This document shows, one piece after another, positions 26,001 through 41,000 of a stretch of 64,000 bases of DNA (position 1 is its first letter; every line of letters starts with the position of its first letter). This DNA comes from Neodiprion pinetum (Eukaryota > Arthropoda > Insecta > Hymenoptera > Diprionidae). The DNA is taken from assembly GCF_021155775.2 (NCBI RefSeq), contig NC_060234.1, forward strand, positions 23,988,026 through 24,052,025, read 5' to 3'. The notes beneath the pieces are model-generated. The model searched no databases and had not been told where the DNA came from. It was given only the letters and a program-made list of their open reading frames with translations. The position numbers and the translations under genes are program-made.

Positions 26001-29000
26001 ATTGTCACCATAAATAAAATCGATATTTATATTACCTAGTGTGCAGGATTTGTAGGGATCACCAATGTATCCGGGTGGACATCTACATGTTGGTTGATGG
26101 TTGAAGACAGAGCATTGAGCTGACGACGAGCAATCGCATGGATCTACACATTTCGTATTGCGGCAAGCTAAGAATAACGCACAGTCGCTGTCCACTGTAC
26201 ATTCAGGTCTCTCACATATTTGATAAGCATCACCGATGTATCCATCAGGGCAATAGCAATGAGCTTTATGATAACCATTCGAACGACACATGGCATTTGA
26301 GCCGCACTGTGTGATCAGACATGCGTCGATACATTCTTTGTTGTAACACGTTTGACTAAGTGAACACTCGTCATCGTTACGGCATCCAACTATATGAGAA
26401 ACAATTATTTTGTCAAAATTTAAACATTCATAAATACTAAAATTCAGTTATTACAATTAATTAGATGGTGAGAAATAGGCTTTTTTTCACTCACGTTCAT
26501 AACAATTCTGTTGCGGATTGCCAGTGAAACCATCATTGCACACACAAATTGCTCTGTGCAATTGAACATGGCAAACGCTATTCTGGCCACACGAATTCAA
26601 GCTGCAAGGATTGATACATCGCTGTTCTATGCAGGCTTTGTCATTTGCACAATCTTCGTTGTTGGTACATTCGGGTTTTGGAACATCTGAGCAAGATAAT
26701 CAAGGTGGTAAAAACGTTTCATTAGCCGACCAAATTGATAAGCAATAATGTAATCATATTTAAAACGATATTACCTTCAGTAATCATGAGAGGTCTACAT
26801 TGTATTTGAGGGTCTCCTATATAACCACTTGGGCATGAACAGATAGCTGCATGATTTACGGTCTGGCAGAACGAATTAATACCGCAACTTCCTATGCATG
26901 GATCTCTACATTTCTGAGAGTAACAAGCTCTGTTTCGTGGACAATCTTGATTGATAACACATTCTGGATATATGCACACGGCAGCTCCGTTTCTTACACG
27001 GCATTCTCCGTTGGCATTGCATGGAGATGGATTACACGGATCGGTTTCTAATGGAAATTGAAGAAACAACATACTTTCTTATTCTGAGATAAAAAAGAGT
27101 ATTGAAATTTCAGTGAAACTGTCATCAAGCAGGCAATGGTTTTCATTATTTTAGCACTGATCCAAGGTAGATCTTGGATGCATCAATTTAGTGGTCTCAT
27201 TCCTAATCTCGCTTGAAACTCACCTTTGATTTCGTAACATTCAACAAATGGATTGCCAACTTTTGGTTGAGGACAACTGCACAGTGGACTGTGATTGATG
27301 ACCTTGCACTCGGCTCCAAATCCGCAAATACCTTGTAAACAAGGATTAACACATTTTGTGCTAATACAAGCTTTATCTCCAGGGCAATCAGAGCTCAATA
27401 CGCATTCAGGCTTACAGCCACTGACACTAAACGGATTACCCAACAAACTTGGTGGGCATACGCACGAAACTGTGATTCCTTGCCTCTGGCAGATGGCATT
27501 TGGTCCACATGGTGAAGGATTGCATGGATCTTTTTCTCTGGAATCTGTAAGTTTTATGCAGCACATGTATGAATGATGCTTAAAGAAGTGAGTAAAACTC
27601 AATTCATGACATGTTTCATATGATACATTTAAAAGACAGGGTTCAGTATTGCTAAAAATCAAAAATTATCCAAACTTTCGGAGAAAGAAGGTTGAGGAAG
27701 AGACCTTCTATAAATATGATAAATCATAAAATAATTCAGCAAACCTGTCTATGATTGACTGATTTCATAAACAAGATGAATAGAATTGTGTATGCAAATG
27801 TGACTGTCGATAAGATTGAAATTTAAAAAAAGAACAGATATTTAAAAATTATTTGATTTTGTAGACTTCAATTGATCTATAATAACGGTCTCCGTACGGA
27901 GGAGTGTTGAATATATGTTGCGAACGTTTTGAATGTCAGCTAATATGACTCGAAGTTAGATGGAAAAGAATTGCCACTATGCTGATAGTTGGAAAAAGTA
28001 TGTTTCGCCTACTCAAGCAATGCTATTTACTCTCTTACTTTTACGTAGTATTTACGATATTTTTGTGCCAGCAGAATATGTGAATTTAATACCTTGCAAG
28101 TGCGTACAGAAATACCCACCACAATAATTATACAGCAAGATCAGCGAGCAAAACAATATCTTAGCTAGTGTTATTTGAATTTGCTCAGATTCATGTCTAC
28201 TATTATAGTATGGATATTCTTTCTTTCATATTCATTGTAATTGGCGCCAATAAAAATGTTGCAGATTTTTTCAACAGTTTTTTTTTCTCTTCTCCTAACT
28301 TTTGATTCAGACGGTCAATATTCAGATTTTGTCTGACCATTCAACCTCATGTATGAGAGAAGTGACGAAATAAAGTAATCGACTTTAAATGGAATCTCCG
28401 ATATACATATGTAATTATATACAATAAGACTCACCTTCAACAACAGCTTGACATATTCTAAATGCATCACCAACAGTAGTTGGAGGACAAGAACACACAG
28501 GAACATGATTCGAGACTCTACAGATTGCACCAACGCCGCACGTGCCGGGGCAAGGATCTTGGCATTTATTTCGTATGCAAGCCTGCGACATTGGACAATC
28601 ACTGTTAATAGAACACTCTGGTCTACATGCTTCGTAAGGGTTGCCTCTGTACTCTGGTTGGCATTCGCATATAGCTGCGTTATAACTTTCTCTACAGTAC
28701 GCATTGACTCCACATGGCGATGGGTTACACGGTGTTAACAGAGCTATTGGTTTTTCCGGCTCAACTGAAATGAAAAAGAACACACGAATTAGCATTTCTA
28801 ATTAGCATGATATGTAAATATTAATACGCAAAGCATCTGATATGGCAATAATTAGTGTATTGGCAAACTTGTTAAATAGTAGTTGAAGCTTAAAAGCAGT
28901 TGAATATTCAATGCTAGCGGTCTTACATTACATTTTTAGTTCAGCAGAAAGTAAAAAAAATAATCACTATAGTTGATTTAAAAGCGGGCAATAATATATG

Positions 29001-32000
29001 CGATAATTTGGGTAAATAGAAGCGCAAAGAGGTGGATTAATGTTTATCGTAGGTACGCAGTATTGTACTGTAAACCGATTACGGAAAGACGCCTAATTAA
29101 CGCAATAGAGTAATTTTGTGGCAGGGATGTAAGCTATACTTCATCTGAGGCAATATTATTTGAATGTTCAAAACCAAGCACCTGATAAAAGCTTCGTATA
29201 TTGTTCTAAGCTTTGTGATTGGCAATTATAATTCATTTGTAAAATCTTACATGGTACAATTGCACATATTGTAAATGGGTCTCCTGTATATCCTTCGGAA
29301 CATGAACATCGTGGCTGATGTAAAGTAACATCGCATAATGCATTGGCTCCGCATAAGCCTATGCAAGGGTCGCCACATTTCAAATTAATACAGGCTTCAT
29401 GGGCAGGGCACTCGTCGTTAACAACGCACTCGGGTCTACAATTTGGTGGGAGCCCCAAGTAGGGCGGTACACAGGAGCATGAGGGCGTATTGGCAGTAGT
29501 TGGCGTGCACTGAGAATTTGGTCCACAGGGCGACGGGTTACAAGGGTCCGTTGGTTCAGGAGTATATAAGGGCTCTGTTTTCGAAGAAGCTTGTAATTAG
29601 TTTCTCTCATTTCATAGATCTTGATACACAAATTTAACCTGATAAAACTCACTTATAGGTGTACAATAAACGAACGGATCGCCAGTGTACTTTTCTGGAC
29701 AACTGCAGATGGGATTGTGATTGCGCACGGTACATAGAGCATATTGACCACAAGTATTGATGCACGGGTTTTGACATTTCTGATTTATACATGCTCTGTT
29801 TTGCTCACAGTCAGAACTGACCGAACACTCAGGTCTGCAGTTGGGTGGCACTCCGTTATATTCAGGAAGGCACAAGCATGAAGCTTGGTTGGATAGTTCA
29901 CGGCAAATACTGTTTGGCCCGCAGGGTGATGGATTGCAAGGATTCACTTCCGGTGTTTCTGCGAGAAATTTAACGGAAAAGGAGTTACGATTGCTCAGAT
30001 ATGTGCTCAGTGGACGATGCAATGGGGACATGGTATGTAGTCTTACTTTGAACGATCCGACAGAAACTGAACGGATCTCCTTCATAGTTTGGTAAACAGT
30101 TGCACATGGGTACATGATTTATAGCGTTGCATTCGGCATTTTGACCACAAACGCCGGGGCAAGGGTCGACACACTTATTACGAATACAAGCTTTGTTGTA
30201 AGGACAATCGGTGTTTAAGACGCATTCTGGTCGGCACATGTAGTACGGATCTCCGTGATATTCGGGCAAACAAGTGCATGAACCATTATCGCATCTGGCA
30301 TTCGATCCGCAGGGAGATGGGTTGCATGGATCCGTCAGTACTGGTTTTATTGCTACAGTAATTAAACAAGTATATCATATTACATTAGCCTGTAAAAAAT
30401 TGTTGATGAACCTGTAAGAGATAGCTGAAAACGGTAAGGCTTACGTGGTGTTAGATTGCATCTATTGAACGGATCTCCTGTGAACCCTTCTGGACATGTA
30501 CACATTGGGGTGTGATAAACTACGTTACACTGTGCTCCTAATCCGCAAGATCCTGGGCATGGGTCTTTACATTTTTCTCTTATACAAGCTCTGTTGCTTG
30601 GACAATCTTCATTAATTACACATTCAGGGCGGCAATTAGGAGGCGAGCCAATATAGTTTTGTGTACAAGAGCATGATGGACTGTCCCCTATAGCTCTACA
30701 TATAGAAAATGGACCACACGGTGACGGTAGACAAGGATCAACTCGTGGAGGCTCAGGTAATTCTAAAATATAAAAATTTCATATCAGTATTACAAAATGG
30801 TTGTGTTGTAAGCTAATGAATATATATCGGATATTTGATGTGCAATAGAACGATGGATTTATCTGATTTTTTTCAATTCATTTGTCCTTGTGTAGAATTA
30901 AAAGTAAGTGTTGACGGTATTAACCAGGGATTGTTTCAAAGCTTAAAATGTTTCAATGAAATATCAAAAAATGATTGAAAAAAGCTCTATTTTTCTTTGA
31001 TATAAAGAAAATGCATGCATTGTAACAATCTCAGTTAATTTAATTAGAGCATGTCTGTGTTGAAGTCACCTTAAACAACTTGGGAAAATATAAAATAATT
31101 TATGGATAATCCTTTTAATATCTGTTAGAATTGAGCACAAAGGCAATAAAATCTAAAAGAGTCAGGGAAGAAAGAAGTTGCTCGGTTTGCGTTGAATTTA
31201 ATAAAGAATATTATATATACACTTACGAATTTCGAAACATCTTATAAACGGGTCGCCAGTATGACCAGCATTGCAACTGCAAATTGGACTGTGGTTCATA
31301 GTTTCGCATCTCGCATTAGTACCACAAATGCCTGGGCATGGATCAACGCATTTCAAATTCATACAGGCACGGTTAGACGGGCATTCAGAATTTACTCTAC
31401 ATTCCGGCTTACAGAATGGTGGACTTCCGAAATAGTTTGGTAGACATGTACATTCAGCTTTCTGATTCACAGCACGACATTGACTGTTCGGTCCACAAGG
31501 TGACGGTTTGCAAGGATCCGTAAGTGTAGGTTGGTCAAATGCTGGGTAAACAAAAGTTCAATCAATTGATTTCTCCAATAGCAATTTCGGACAGTTGAAA
31601 AAAGCGCTTTCGGAATATAACTCACTTATCACACTACAATAACGGAATGGATCACCACTGTAGCCTGTTTGGCAAGTACATGTTGGGTAGTGATTGATTA
31701 CTTGGCAATAAGCATTTGCTCCACAGGTCCCTGGGCAGGGATTCTGACATTTCGACCGGATGCAAGCTTTGTCTGCTGCGCAATCCGAATTAATTACACA
31801 TTCTGGTCGGCAGCCTTCATATGGGTTTCCAACATATTCTGGCAAACATACGCAAGAGCCTGCACCATTCAATTCACGGCATATAGCATTTGAACCACAC
31901 GGTGATGGTGAGCACACATCAACTTCAATTGGTTGTTGAACTGTAAAAAAATTTTTCATAAACCAAAAAAATTAATTATTATATCTATTCATACAGGGCA

Positions 32001-35000
32001 CATGAGATTTTTCGATTTGGATGGCATTCTTTCGTAGCTTCGCTACATTTGAACATAATACCATGCCAAATTATAATTTTACGCTTAGGAATATGAGCTT
32101 TTCACGACCTTAACACCACATTCTATTTTCAGGCTTCGGATAACAATGGCAATACTGCACAGGATGAGAAGATTGAAAAAATACTACAAGCCCAAACTAG
32201 GTGCGATATTACGGCATAATTTCAAAGGACATCAAAAATCGATAAGCTAACACCTGTTCTACTTGGTGTTCATTTCTGTGCAAGTTGAAAGTTAATTCAA
32301 CAAGCTTTTACGTAAAAATGGCTATTTCACAGGCGATTTACAACACATTTTTTTTTGATGAAGGTCTCAAGATAGAGAGTATGTACAATAAAACCTCAAG
32401 CAAGTTAATCCAGGCCTGAAATTTCGAATTATTATACATGCTTTGGTATAAAGATACCATGATAAAAGTGTTGTCAAAATCTAGGGATCTCATGTATGAA
32501 CCTGTATGAATTTTCGTGGAACCGTGTAGAAAGTGAGATATGGAATCATAATGACGTGATAAAGTATGTTTTACTTACTCTGGTGCGGAGTACATTGTAC
32601 AAATGGATTTCCAGTAAATCCGCTAGCACAAATACACATAGGGGTGTGGCTAATTGCTCGACATTCAGTGTTTATGCCACATGAACCAGGACAAGGGTCC
32701 TTACATTTTTGATTAATACATGCTAAGTGACTAGAACAATCAGTGTTGCTGATACACTCTGGTCTACAATTGGGTGGAACCCCAGTGAATTCGCTTAGGC
32801 AAGAACACGATGGACTGTCATTTACGATTAAACATTTGGCATTGGGGCCACATGGAGATGGTTGACAAGGATCTTTCGGTACGTCAGGTTCTCTTACTGG
32901 AAGCAAACAATTCATAATTACATATGACGAGAATATCTGTCTGTAATTATATTGTGAACAAATGAAAAAATAACATTTGCTCTCACCTGCTGGATAGCAT
33001 CGTACAAATGGATCTCCGGTAAGTTGCGAAGGACAACTGCATATAGGATTATGGTTCACAACAACACATTGAGCTGACAAACCACATGTACCAGGACATG
33101 GGTTTATACACTTCTGATTATTACATGCTTTGTTTTGAACACAATCGGAACTGATTACACATTCTGGCTTGCAAGTAGGTGGTGATCCTATGACACCAGG
33201 AATACAAGAGCACACAGCCTGTCCATTTACTATTTGACAGTGACTGTTCGGCCCACAAGGTGATGGCTGGCAGGGATTCGATGGAATTGGATCTGCAATA
33301 ATGACCATTTTTATATTATCCTTTTTCCGAATCGATAAAATACTATTGCCACTATCAGTAATGATTAATTAATGTTGACTCATATAAGAAAACTAACCTT
33401 GCTTAGGTGAGCATAAAACAAACGCATTTCCAGTCATGTTACGAGGACAGCTACACATGGGCAAATGATTGACAACAAAACATTCGGCATTGGAGCCACA
33501 AGTACCGAGACACGGATCTTTGCATTTGTTGCGAATACATGCTTTGTCACGAGAACAATCCGAATTTAATACACATTCTGGGCGACAGCCTTGATAAGGA
33601 TCGCCGTAGAATTCAGGCAAACATGAACATTCGCCTCCGCTGCACCGTGCATTTGAACCACATGGCGATGGATTACAAGGATCGATTGGCTCATCTAATA
33701 AAAAAACATGTGTAAAATGTCCAAACTTAGAAATATCAAATCCCTAATTGTATAAGCATAGACTGCTATACCACTGACTTCAGGTTGGTTCTGAGAAGTG
33801 ATCAACACTAAAAGCTACATAATAACTAATTTCCGTACTAAATACGCAGTATCGACTTCTTACCCATTGCTGGTGGTTTCGGGCTACAGCTGCTGAAAGG
33901 ATCACCGCTATAACCTTCGAGACATGTGCAAACTGGAATATGATTAACAACGGTACAACGAGCACCAACACCACAAGATCCTGGACACGGGTCTCTGCAT
34001 TTTTCTCTTATGCAAGCCCTATTGCTAAGGCAATCAGAATTGATAGAACATTCTGGTCGACAATTGGGAGGTACTCCGATATAATTGTGCATGCAAGTAC
34101 ACGACGGATTATCACCAATAGCCTGACAGACAGCATTGGGTCCGCATGGAGATGGAACGCATGGATTCTTTGGATATTCCTTGTTTGGTAGTGGTTCTAT
34201 TGAGAGCACAAAAATACAAGATATATGTCAATGATAAAACCAATAGAACCTTCGATTCGCTGAATTATCAAAATACTCACCCTGAATGGAGTAGCAATAG
34301 CTGAATGGATCTCCAGTTGATCCAATTCTGCAACTACATACGGGACTGTGATTCAAGACCCTGCATTCTACATTGCTTCCGCAAGTACCAGGGCATGGAT
34401 CTTGGCATTTTTGATTGATACAAGCAAGGTTCGTCTGACACTCAGAACTAACAACACACTCAGGTCGACAATTTGGAGGACTTCCAATAAATAATGGTAA
34501 GCATGAACACCTAACTTGCCCATTATTGTCCTGACATTGACTGTTCGGTCCACATGGTGAAGGATTACATGCATTGCGTTCAACTGGTGGCTCTGTTTGC
34601 AAAAATGTATGAAATGTTAATTAAAGGTTTAAGGTTTTGTGCATTACATCTGATGGTTTAAAAAGTTGACAATACTCGATTCATAATGGTAGTAGATGAC
34701 TTTGCTTGTGAGTTTGAGTTCAAATATACATGCTTTAGCCTAAACGGACCAGAAGAATTTTGAAGTGCACAATGAGTTTATTTGTGTAACTTTCTTGAAT
34801 AAACTATGTGTGATTTGAGAATGGTTTATTTTTTGATTACCATTGCTCTTTGACCTTATCAAATCGTACATTAACATTATCGTGATACAAAAACTATTTA
34901 CCTGTTTCAGGCGGTATTGCGTTACAATAGCTGAATGGATTTCCAGTATATCCTGGGATGCATGTGCACGACGGTAAATGCGCCACCACTTGGCATTGTG

Positions 35001-38000
35001 CATTTCTACCACAAGTTCCCGGACATGGGTCTTGACACTTAGATCTAATACATGCACGGCTAGCACTACAATCTGAATTGATCGTACACTCAGGTCGACA
35101 ACCCTCGTATGGATTTCCAATGTATTCTGATATACACACACAAGAACCAGCTCCGTTTTGTTCCTTGCACACTGCATTTGTACCGCAAGGTGATGGTATA
35201 CATGGATTTTCTGGGACGACAGGTTCATCTATGTGGAAAAAGCATAGCAGTTCGTACGTGATTATGAAAAGTAAACTAAACCTTGGTAGAAAGATTATGA
35301 CTTTAGCTTACTTTGTTTTGTGATGCATTGGGTGAACGGATCACCTGTGTATCCGATAGTGCAAATACACATTGGCGTATGACCAACCACACGACATTCA
35401 GCATTAGCACCACAAGATCCTGGACATGGGTCTTGACATTTCTGGTTAATGCAGGCTAAATTATTTGAACAATCATTATTGCTAATGCATTCTGGTCTAC
35501 AATTAGGAGGAGTCCCTATAAAGCTCGAAAGACAGGAGCATGATGGCGCATTATTGTTGACTTGACATAACGCATTAGGGCCACAAGGAGATGGCTGACA
35601 CGGATTTTTCGGCTCATCAAATCTTTCCGCTGCAAAAAAAGAAGATTATTGGTTCAATTGTCTGTTCATTTGATCTGAATTGGTTCGGTATGTAAAATTT
35701 GGTACATACTGATTGGTATGCATCTTATAAACGGATCTCCAGTAAATGTCTGTGGACAACTACAAATTGGATTGTGATAAACGACTTGACAACGAGCTGA
35801 TACTCCACATGTTCCAGGGCAAGGGTCTTTACACTTTTGGTTAATGCAGGCTTCATTCTGAGCACATTCAGAATTGATCACACATTCTGGTCGACATGAT
35901 GGTGGATTTCCAATGAATCCTGTTATGCAAGTGCACACAGCCTGGTTGTTGATTTCTTGACACCGACTATTCGGACCACATGGCGATGGATTGCAAGGAT
36001 TAATCACATCTGGTTCTGCAATGATAAACGTTCACAATAAGAGATAGGAAATCTCGTATTAAATAACATACATACCTTTAGCTGGTGAACAGAAACTGAA
36101 CGCATTTCCAGTTGTTCCGCTGGGGCAACTACACATTGGGACATGATTGATGACTGTGCATTCTGCATTTTGACCACACACTCCAGGACAAGGGTCAGCA
36201 CACTTGTTACGTATACATGCTTTGTCAAAGATACACTCTGTATTTTGTACACATTCAGGACGACATCCGAAATACGGATCCCCATGGTATTCTGGTAAGC
36301 AGATGCACGCACCATTTACGCATTCTGCATTTGGTCCACACGGCGAGAGACTGCAGGGGTCTGGTACTACTGGCTCAGCTATATTTAGATTTTCGGAATT
36401 AAAAATAAAGAATTTTCGCAATACAGATAACACTAGCTTGCATCAATAAATGTTGAGGACAAACAATTCACTTACAGAGCGGTTGTTTCGGGGAACAACT
36501 GGTGAATGGATCTCCGGTATATCCGTCTGGGCAAGTGCAAGATGGAACGTGATTAACAACGTTACATTGTGCTCCTATTCCACAGGATCCTGGGCATGGA
36601 TCTCTACACTGTTCTCTGATACAAGCGCGGTTACTGACGCATTCAGAGTTAATTGTACATTCAGGCCTACAATTCGGAGGCGATCCAATCGAGTTCTGCG
36701 TGCATGTGCATGATGGTAAATTACCAACAGCTTGACAGATAGAAAATGGTCCACATGGAGATGGTAGACATGGATTTTCATTCTCGATAGGTGCTGGGGT
36801 TTCAACTGAAATTCATTGATTTTAATATTAATAATTCAGTAATCCATGCACAAAATATAATCAATCTCTTCAATGCTTACCAGGGATATTGAAGCATTTT
36901 ACAAACGGATCTCCGGTGAATCTTTGAATACAACTGCAAATAGGGCTATGATTGATAGTATCACATTTTGCATTTAGACCGCAAATGCCTGGGCATGGAT
37001 CTGCACACTTCTGATTGATGCAGGCACGGTTTGTTGGACATTCCGCGCTAATCACACATTCTGGTCTACACGATGGTGGACTTCCCATGTAATTTGGCAA
37101 GCAAGAACAGATTCCCTGGCCATTGACTTCACGACATTTACTATTTGGCCCACAAGGTGAAGGGTTACATGGGTCAGCAGGCACTTCATCTACGCAGTTT
37201 AATTTAAGTATTTATAACTGTCGAATAATTATTACTGATATGTGTAAATATAATTACTACATTTTAAAAACTTGCCTTCGTTAATTACAACATTACAGTA
37301 TCGGAATGGATCACCGGTATATCCAAATTGACATGTGCACGATGGTAGATGATTAATGACTTGACATACAGCGTTTTGACCACACGTTCCTGGGCATGGA
37401 TTTTGACACTTTGAATTGATACAAGCTCTGTCGGATGTACAGTCGGAATTAATTACACATTCTGGGCGACAACCCTCATAGGGGTTCCCAATATAATCTG
37501 GTAAACATGTGCAAGATCCAACTCCATTCAATTCTCGGCACACTGAATTAGATCCACATGGCGATGGTATACAAGGTGTTGGCTTTTCTTCCGGTAATTT
37601 TTCAGCTGCAAAGCACATCAATGAAAACATACTCGGAAATGATAAACCGACAAATACTTACTTTGCTTTGAAACACACTGGGTGAATGGATCCCCGATGA
37701 AACCAGCTGCACAAACACACATTGGAGTGTGACTTATTACTCTACAGTCAGCATTTGCTGCACATGAGCCTGGACAAGGATCTCTGCACTTTTGGTTAAT
37801 ACAGGCCAAGTTGGAGGGACATTCGCTGTTACTAACACATTCAGGTCTACATTGTGGTGGTGATCCAGTGAATTCAGGTAGACAAGAGCATGAAGGAGAG
37901 TCATTTACTACTTGACATTGAGCATTAGGACCACACGGTGATGGTTGACAAGGCATAGAAGTATCCGGTTGTTTTTCTGTTGGATTTCAAATACGGTATA

Positions 38001-41000
38001 TTATAGTTTGGTCCAGTGACAAGCTCATCAGCTGCAGAAAGCATAAATTTTCGCAACTCACCAATTAGAGTGCATCTAACAAATGGATCTCCGGTAAGAT
38101 CTGCCGGACAGCTACATATGGGATTATGATTTACAACATTACAAATAGCTCGGAGCCCACATGTCCCTGGGCAAGGATCTATACACTTTTGATTACTGCA
38201 TGCTTTGTTTGGAGCACAGTCAGAGCTAATTGTACATTCTGGTCTGCAGCTTGGTGGACTGCCCATGTAACCAGCAATACAAGAACAAACTGCTTGTTCA
38301 TTGATACGACGACACTGACTGTTTGAACCACACGGCGATGGATTGCAAGGATCCGACAGTACTGGCACTATTTAAAATCATAGGTATATACATCAATGAC
38401 CAGTGAAAAAGTCCATTAACAATTATGTATATCCACTAAAACTACAGCTAACTGTTGTGTTGTTACTGTGACTTGTGACGAAGGATTGTGAACTTTACCT
38501 TGCACTGTGTAGCAAGCAACGAACGCGTTGCCAGATGTACCGGATGGGCAAGTACAAATTGGGATATGATTTACGACACTGCATACAGCATTGTTTCCAC
38601 ATGTTCCTATGCAAGGATCCTTGCATTTACTTTGAATACATGCTTGATTAATTGCACAATCTTGATTAAGTACACATTCTGGTCGACAACCTATGAATGG
38701 GTCTCCTTGGAAGTTTGGCAAACACGTACATGTACCATCGAGACATTGTGTGTTTGCACGACACAAATAACACGGATCAGTAGGTTCTGGTTCTTGTGCT
38801 AAAATATAAGTTATATAGCAATGCAATAGTGTACTTCATAGTAATGATATTATTAATAACGAAACATAGTGCAGAATATAGGAGACACTTATTTGATTCA
38901 ATACTACAGAACATGGCTTACGTGATTCCAATTGTGGTGTACACCTGGTAAATGGATCCCCGGTATAACCTTCAAGGCAATGACACATAGGTGTATGACC
39001 AACCACTGTACATTCTGCTCCTATTCCGCAAGATCCGGGACAAGGATCTCTGCATTTTGATTGTAGACATGCCTGATTACTGGGACAGTCGGGGTTGATT
39101 GTACACTCTGGTCTACAATTGGGCGGTGTTCCTATGAAACCGGCTAGACATGCACACGATGCTTGTCCATTAATGTCACGACATTCAGAGTTTTGTCCAC
39201 ATGGCGAAGGAAGACAAGGATTGACATATGTTTGTGGTTCATCTGGTAGCGTAACTGTGAATCCGAATTGTTTTTTGATTATTATTATTATTATTATATC
39301 ATCGATTATCAGATTGTGTGTATTTTGAATTTATTAAAGAGTTTTGAAATTTTTTCATGTTCTTAATTTCACACTTACCCGGTACTCTGAAACACGTAAC
39401 AAAGGGATCTCCTGTGTAACCCTGCTGGCAACTACAAATTGGACTATGGTTTATGGTTTCACATCTTGAATTTGAGCCACATCTTCCAGGGCATGGATCA
39501 ATACATTTTTTGTTAATACATGCTCGGTTTGATGGGCATTCCGAACTAACAACACATTCTGGGCGACACGCTGGAGGAGTTCCGACATATTCGGGTAAAC
39601 ATGAGCAAACAGCTTGTTCATTTATTATTCGACATTGGCTGTTTGGTCCACATTGCGATGGATTACATGGGTCTTGTTTGACAGGTGTATCTGGTAGAAG
39701 AGAAAAAAAATTGCCGCAATTAGATTATACATTAAGCAAAAGAGCCAAAACAATGGGTAGAAAAATAAGTAATCCGATTAATTCATTGTCAAGGTAAATC
39801 TAAACTGTTTTCTTAAGGCCACTGTTTTAATATACATGCAATCAGAGGTGAGGAAATTTTTTCGATAACTAAGGTTCAGAAGAATTTTTAATATTAGCAT
39901 CTAATTAAATAAGCCGTTGATTTCGTAATTGAGGTACTTTTGAACTGTTTGCAAGTGTATTAGAATTATGATAATCTGGTACATGTAAAATGTGAACGAG
40001 GTCAGTTCGGTTTCCCGACTAACTAAGACTGTTTCATACCTTCTACAGCCATGATGCAGTATTTGAAAGGATCACCAGTATATCTTGCGTAACAAGTACA
40101 CATGGGCAAGTGGTTAACAACTTGACATTCTGCATTCTGTCCACATGTTCCGGGACAAGGATCTTTGCATTTGAAATTAATGCACGCTGTATTCGACGGA
40201 CAATCAGAATTAATAACACACTCTGGTCTGCAACCTTCGTACGGATTTCCGAAATAATTTGGAAGACACGAGCATGAGCCGGCTTCATTGAGCTCTTTGC
40301 ACACAGCATTTGCTCCGCAAGGAGAAGGCTGACAGGGTCGTTGAGGTTGTATGGGCAGTGATGCTGTAAAATGATATTTACACCAATTAGTTATCAGCAT
40401 ATATTGCGCGACGGATATGCGAACATTCTCAGCTATTTCAATGCGATTTTTAAAAGTTTATTTCTTCAGAACATTTTGCAGGAACATCAATGCGATAATT
40501 TTGATTTCAATTCATATGATTATATGTATATATGATACTTACGTTCTCGGTAAGTACATTGTGTAAAAGGATCCCCAGTGTAGGAATTCTTACACACGCA
40601 CATTGGGGTATGACTGAATACGTGACACTCTGCATTGGATCCACAAGAACCAGGACAAGGGTCTTTGCACTTTTGATTGATACAAGCTAAGTTGCTAGAG
40701 CATTCACTATTGCTACTGCATTCTGGTCTACAGTTTGGTGGGTTTCCTATAAACTCTGGTAGACACGAGCAAGATGGAGAATCGTTTGTAATCTGGCACA
40801 GGGCGTTAGGGCCGCATGGAGATGGTTGGCATGGGTTGATGGATGGTGGTACTTCATCTACTGCAATTGAATTTATATGATTAAATAATCAGATACTTAT
40901 TCACGTCGCAGACGCTAGGAATAAGAGTCGAAATATTCTTACACATCGGTGTGCATCTGATGAATGGATCGCCTGTGAATCGCGTAGGACAGCTGCAGAT

